A stretch of 64,000 nt of DNA, taken from the NCBI RefSeq assembly GCF_000427885.1, contig NZ_ATYW01000001.1, positions 302,699-366,698 of the forward strand. Reading direction: 5' to 3'. The translations under genes were made by a program, and so were the position numbers. Source of the DNA: Glycomyces tenuis DSM 44171. Its GTDB lineage: Bacteria > Actinomycetota > Actinomycetes > Mycobacteriales > Micromonosporaceae. Every line of letters starts with the position of its first letter. The stretch's first letter is position 1. Of the stretch, positions 63,090 to 64,000 are shown in pieces. Under the pieces are notes generated by a model that worked only from the letters and a program-made list of their open reading frames with translations, searched no databases and was not told the origin of the DNA.

Positions 63090-63500
63090 ATGGACCGCAG
63101 CATCGCAGACAACCCGTGCCGCCGAACACTCATCGACACCGCCCCCAGACCCCCGCGCCGGCCGATCGGCCGAACCTGCCATTTCACGCCGCCGCGCATG
63201 CGACGCCATGCGCGAGCAGGAGACCAGCCTCGTCACACTGGCGGACGGCAACCGGGCCCGGCTCATCACCGGCCATGCCCCGGCCCTCGAGGTGCTCACC
63301 ACTCCCACCACCTCCAGCTTCCTCGCCGCACCCCGATACCCGCAGTCCACTCCCGCGGTCAGCAAGGCCACAAAGCAGCGGCAGGGCTGCCATCCCCCAC
63401 CGGGACCGCGACGCTGATCGCCATCGCCGAGCCAGGTGACCGCACACCGTCCCGGTCTGCGATCGTCGGCGACACGCACCTCGGGGAGGCGGAGCGGTGA
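63090..63500 (+). pseudogene. Probable frameshifted ORF upstream of the ligase
   Basis: A frame starts with ATG at 63090 after GAGGGGAAC and reaches a stop at 63498-63500 that overlaps the ligase GTG (GTGA), as coupled genes do. The middle (63208-63360) has its high third-position GC in another frame (REQETSLVTLADGNRARLIT), while the 3' end returns to the first (TATLIAIAEPGDRT). This implies at least two frame changes, or an assembly error. No family recognised. Confidence 0.35.
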
Positions 63501-64000
63501 CCGGTTCGAGGAGACCCTCGCCTGTTCGGGCGCTCACCGATGCGCGGGCCGCCGAACGGGGTGGCGAGCGGGCGATGGTCGAGCGGCAGCGGACCCGGCT
63601 GGCCGCGCTGATCGCGCACGCGCGCACCCGCTCTCCGTTCTACCGCGAGCTGTACCGAGGCGTGCCCGCCGAGACGAGCGAGCTGGCCGCGCTGCCGGTC
63701 ACCGGCAAGCGCGAGCTGATGGCCGCCTTCGACGACTGGGTCACCGACCCGGCCGTCACGCTGAAGGCGGCGCGGGCCTTCACCGCCGACCCCGCGGCGA
63801 TCGGACACCCGTTCCTCGACCGCTACACGCTGACCACCACCTCCGGCACCACCGGCCACCACGGCATCTTTCTGCAGGACGCCCATGCGGCCGCGGTGAT
63901 CCCCGCGATGCTGGCGCGCATGCTCGCCCACTGGCTGACCGTCCGCGACGCCGCCAAGATCGCCGCCGGGGGCGGACGCACAGCCTTGGTCGTGCCCGAG
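63497..64000 (+). CDS. Phenylacetate-CoA ligase-like AMP-dependent ligase, 3' end outside window
   Basis: GTG 63497 after GGGGAGG opens a frame still open at 64000 (168 residues visible). It has the PaaK-type N-terminus (VERQRTRLAALIAHARTRSPFYRELY, then LPVTGKRELM) and the AMP-binding P-loop TTTSGTTGHHGIF. It would activate an aromatic or other carboxylic acid to its CoA ester. It lies downstream of the broken ORF and opposite a TetR regulator. Confidence 0.85.
   Translation, partial: MTGSRRPSPVRALTDARAAERGGERAMVERQRTRLAALIAHARTRSPFYRELYRGVPAETSELAALPVTGKRELMAAFDDWVTDPAVTLKAARAFTADPAAIGHPFLDRYTLTTTSGTTGHHGIFLQDAHAAAVIPAMLARMLAHWLTVRDAAKIAAGGGRTALVVPE

Noticed and set aside
1-64000. CRISPR arrays, insertion sequences, prophage or toxin-antitoxin genes
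   Set aside because: No regularly spaced repeats, transposase or integrase motifs, or such gene pairs were seen.

Overview
This is a high-GC actinobacterial chromosome segment spanning the replication origin. Gene order matches the origin region of Mycobacterium and Micromonosporales/Glycomycetales: ino1-padR-PBP-GT87, cca/murJ-pseudokinase-sigM-antisigma-trxB-trxA, parB-parA-rsmG-jag-yidC-yidD-rnpA-rpmH on the minus strand, then dnaA-oriC-dnaN-gnd-recF-dciA-gyrB-gyrA on the plus strand. A bacterial proteasome activator (Bpa), a SASVG-repeat penicillin-binding protein and a murJ gene separate from its pseudokinase suggest a non-mycobacterial actinomycete, perhaps Glycomycetaceae or Micromonosporaceae. 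The genus cannot be fixed from sequence alone.

Layout. 1-6.2 kb holds the tail of a GlcD-like oxidase, a class IV aminotransferase, Fur, the folate-binding protein YgfZ, an asparaginase, tRNA-Leu, bpa and plsC. 6.2-10.3 kb (minus) holds a cyclophilin-like protein, an MFS transporter, ino1 and padR with a palindromic operator. 10.7-18.7 kb holds a class A PBP, a GT87 mannosyltransferase-like protein, cca and murJ. 18.9-23.4 kb holds the pseudokinase, an ECF sigma/anti-sigma pair and trxBA behind a SigR/SigH-like promoter. 23.5-28.1 kb holds GNATs, an aminotransferase, Ddl and a HIT-like protein. 28.1-36.8 kb is the chromosome-segregation and membrane-insertion cluster, with six intact parS sites. 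36.8-48.8 kb is the origin and replication/topoisomerase block, with 13 DnaA-box-like sites between dnaA and dnaN. 49.1-64 kb is more accessory: tRNA-Ile, tRNA-Ala, an HAD/CGNR divergent pair, a DLW-39 peptide, an ECF41-type sigma factor with an epimerase-like partner, ArsR/hydrolase, SnoaL/DoxX, DUF418, an esterase and three TetR-controlled modules. Two stretches there look like decayed genes.

How it works together. oriC is fired by DnaA, ParB loads on the parS cluster to its left and ParA segregates it. The gyr, dnaN, recF and dciA genes supply the replication machinery. The cell-envelope genes (PBP, MurJ, pseudokinase, Ddl, YidC) cluster beside it.

Most notable observations: (i) the parS sequence inside genes encodes the peptide VSRET, and ParA carries the same peptide spelled with different codons, a probable eroded parS; (ii) a diverged inverted repeat of about 200 bp flanks parAB; (iii) many genes start exactly 6 nt after a TANNNT-like -10 box, suggesting pervasive leaderless transcription, which exposes a 54-residue membrane peptide gene and a possible leader ORF ahead of gyrB; (iv) paired operators sit in a divergent HAD/CGNR promoter. 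I found no complete defence system, prophage, insertion sequence or CRISPR array.
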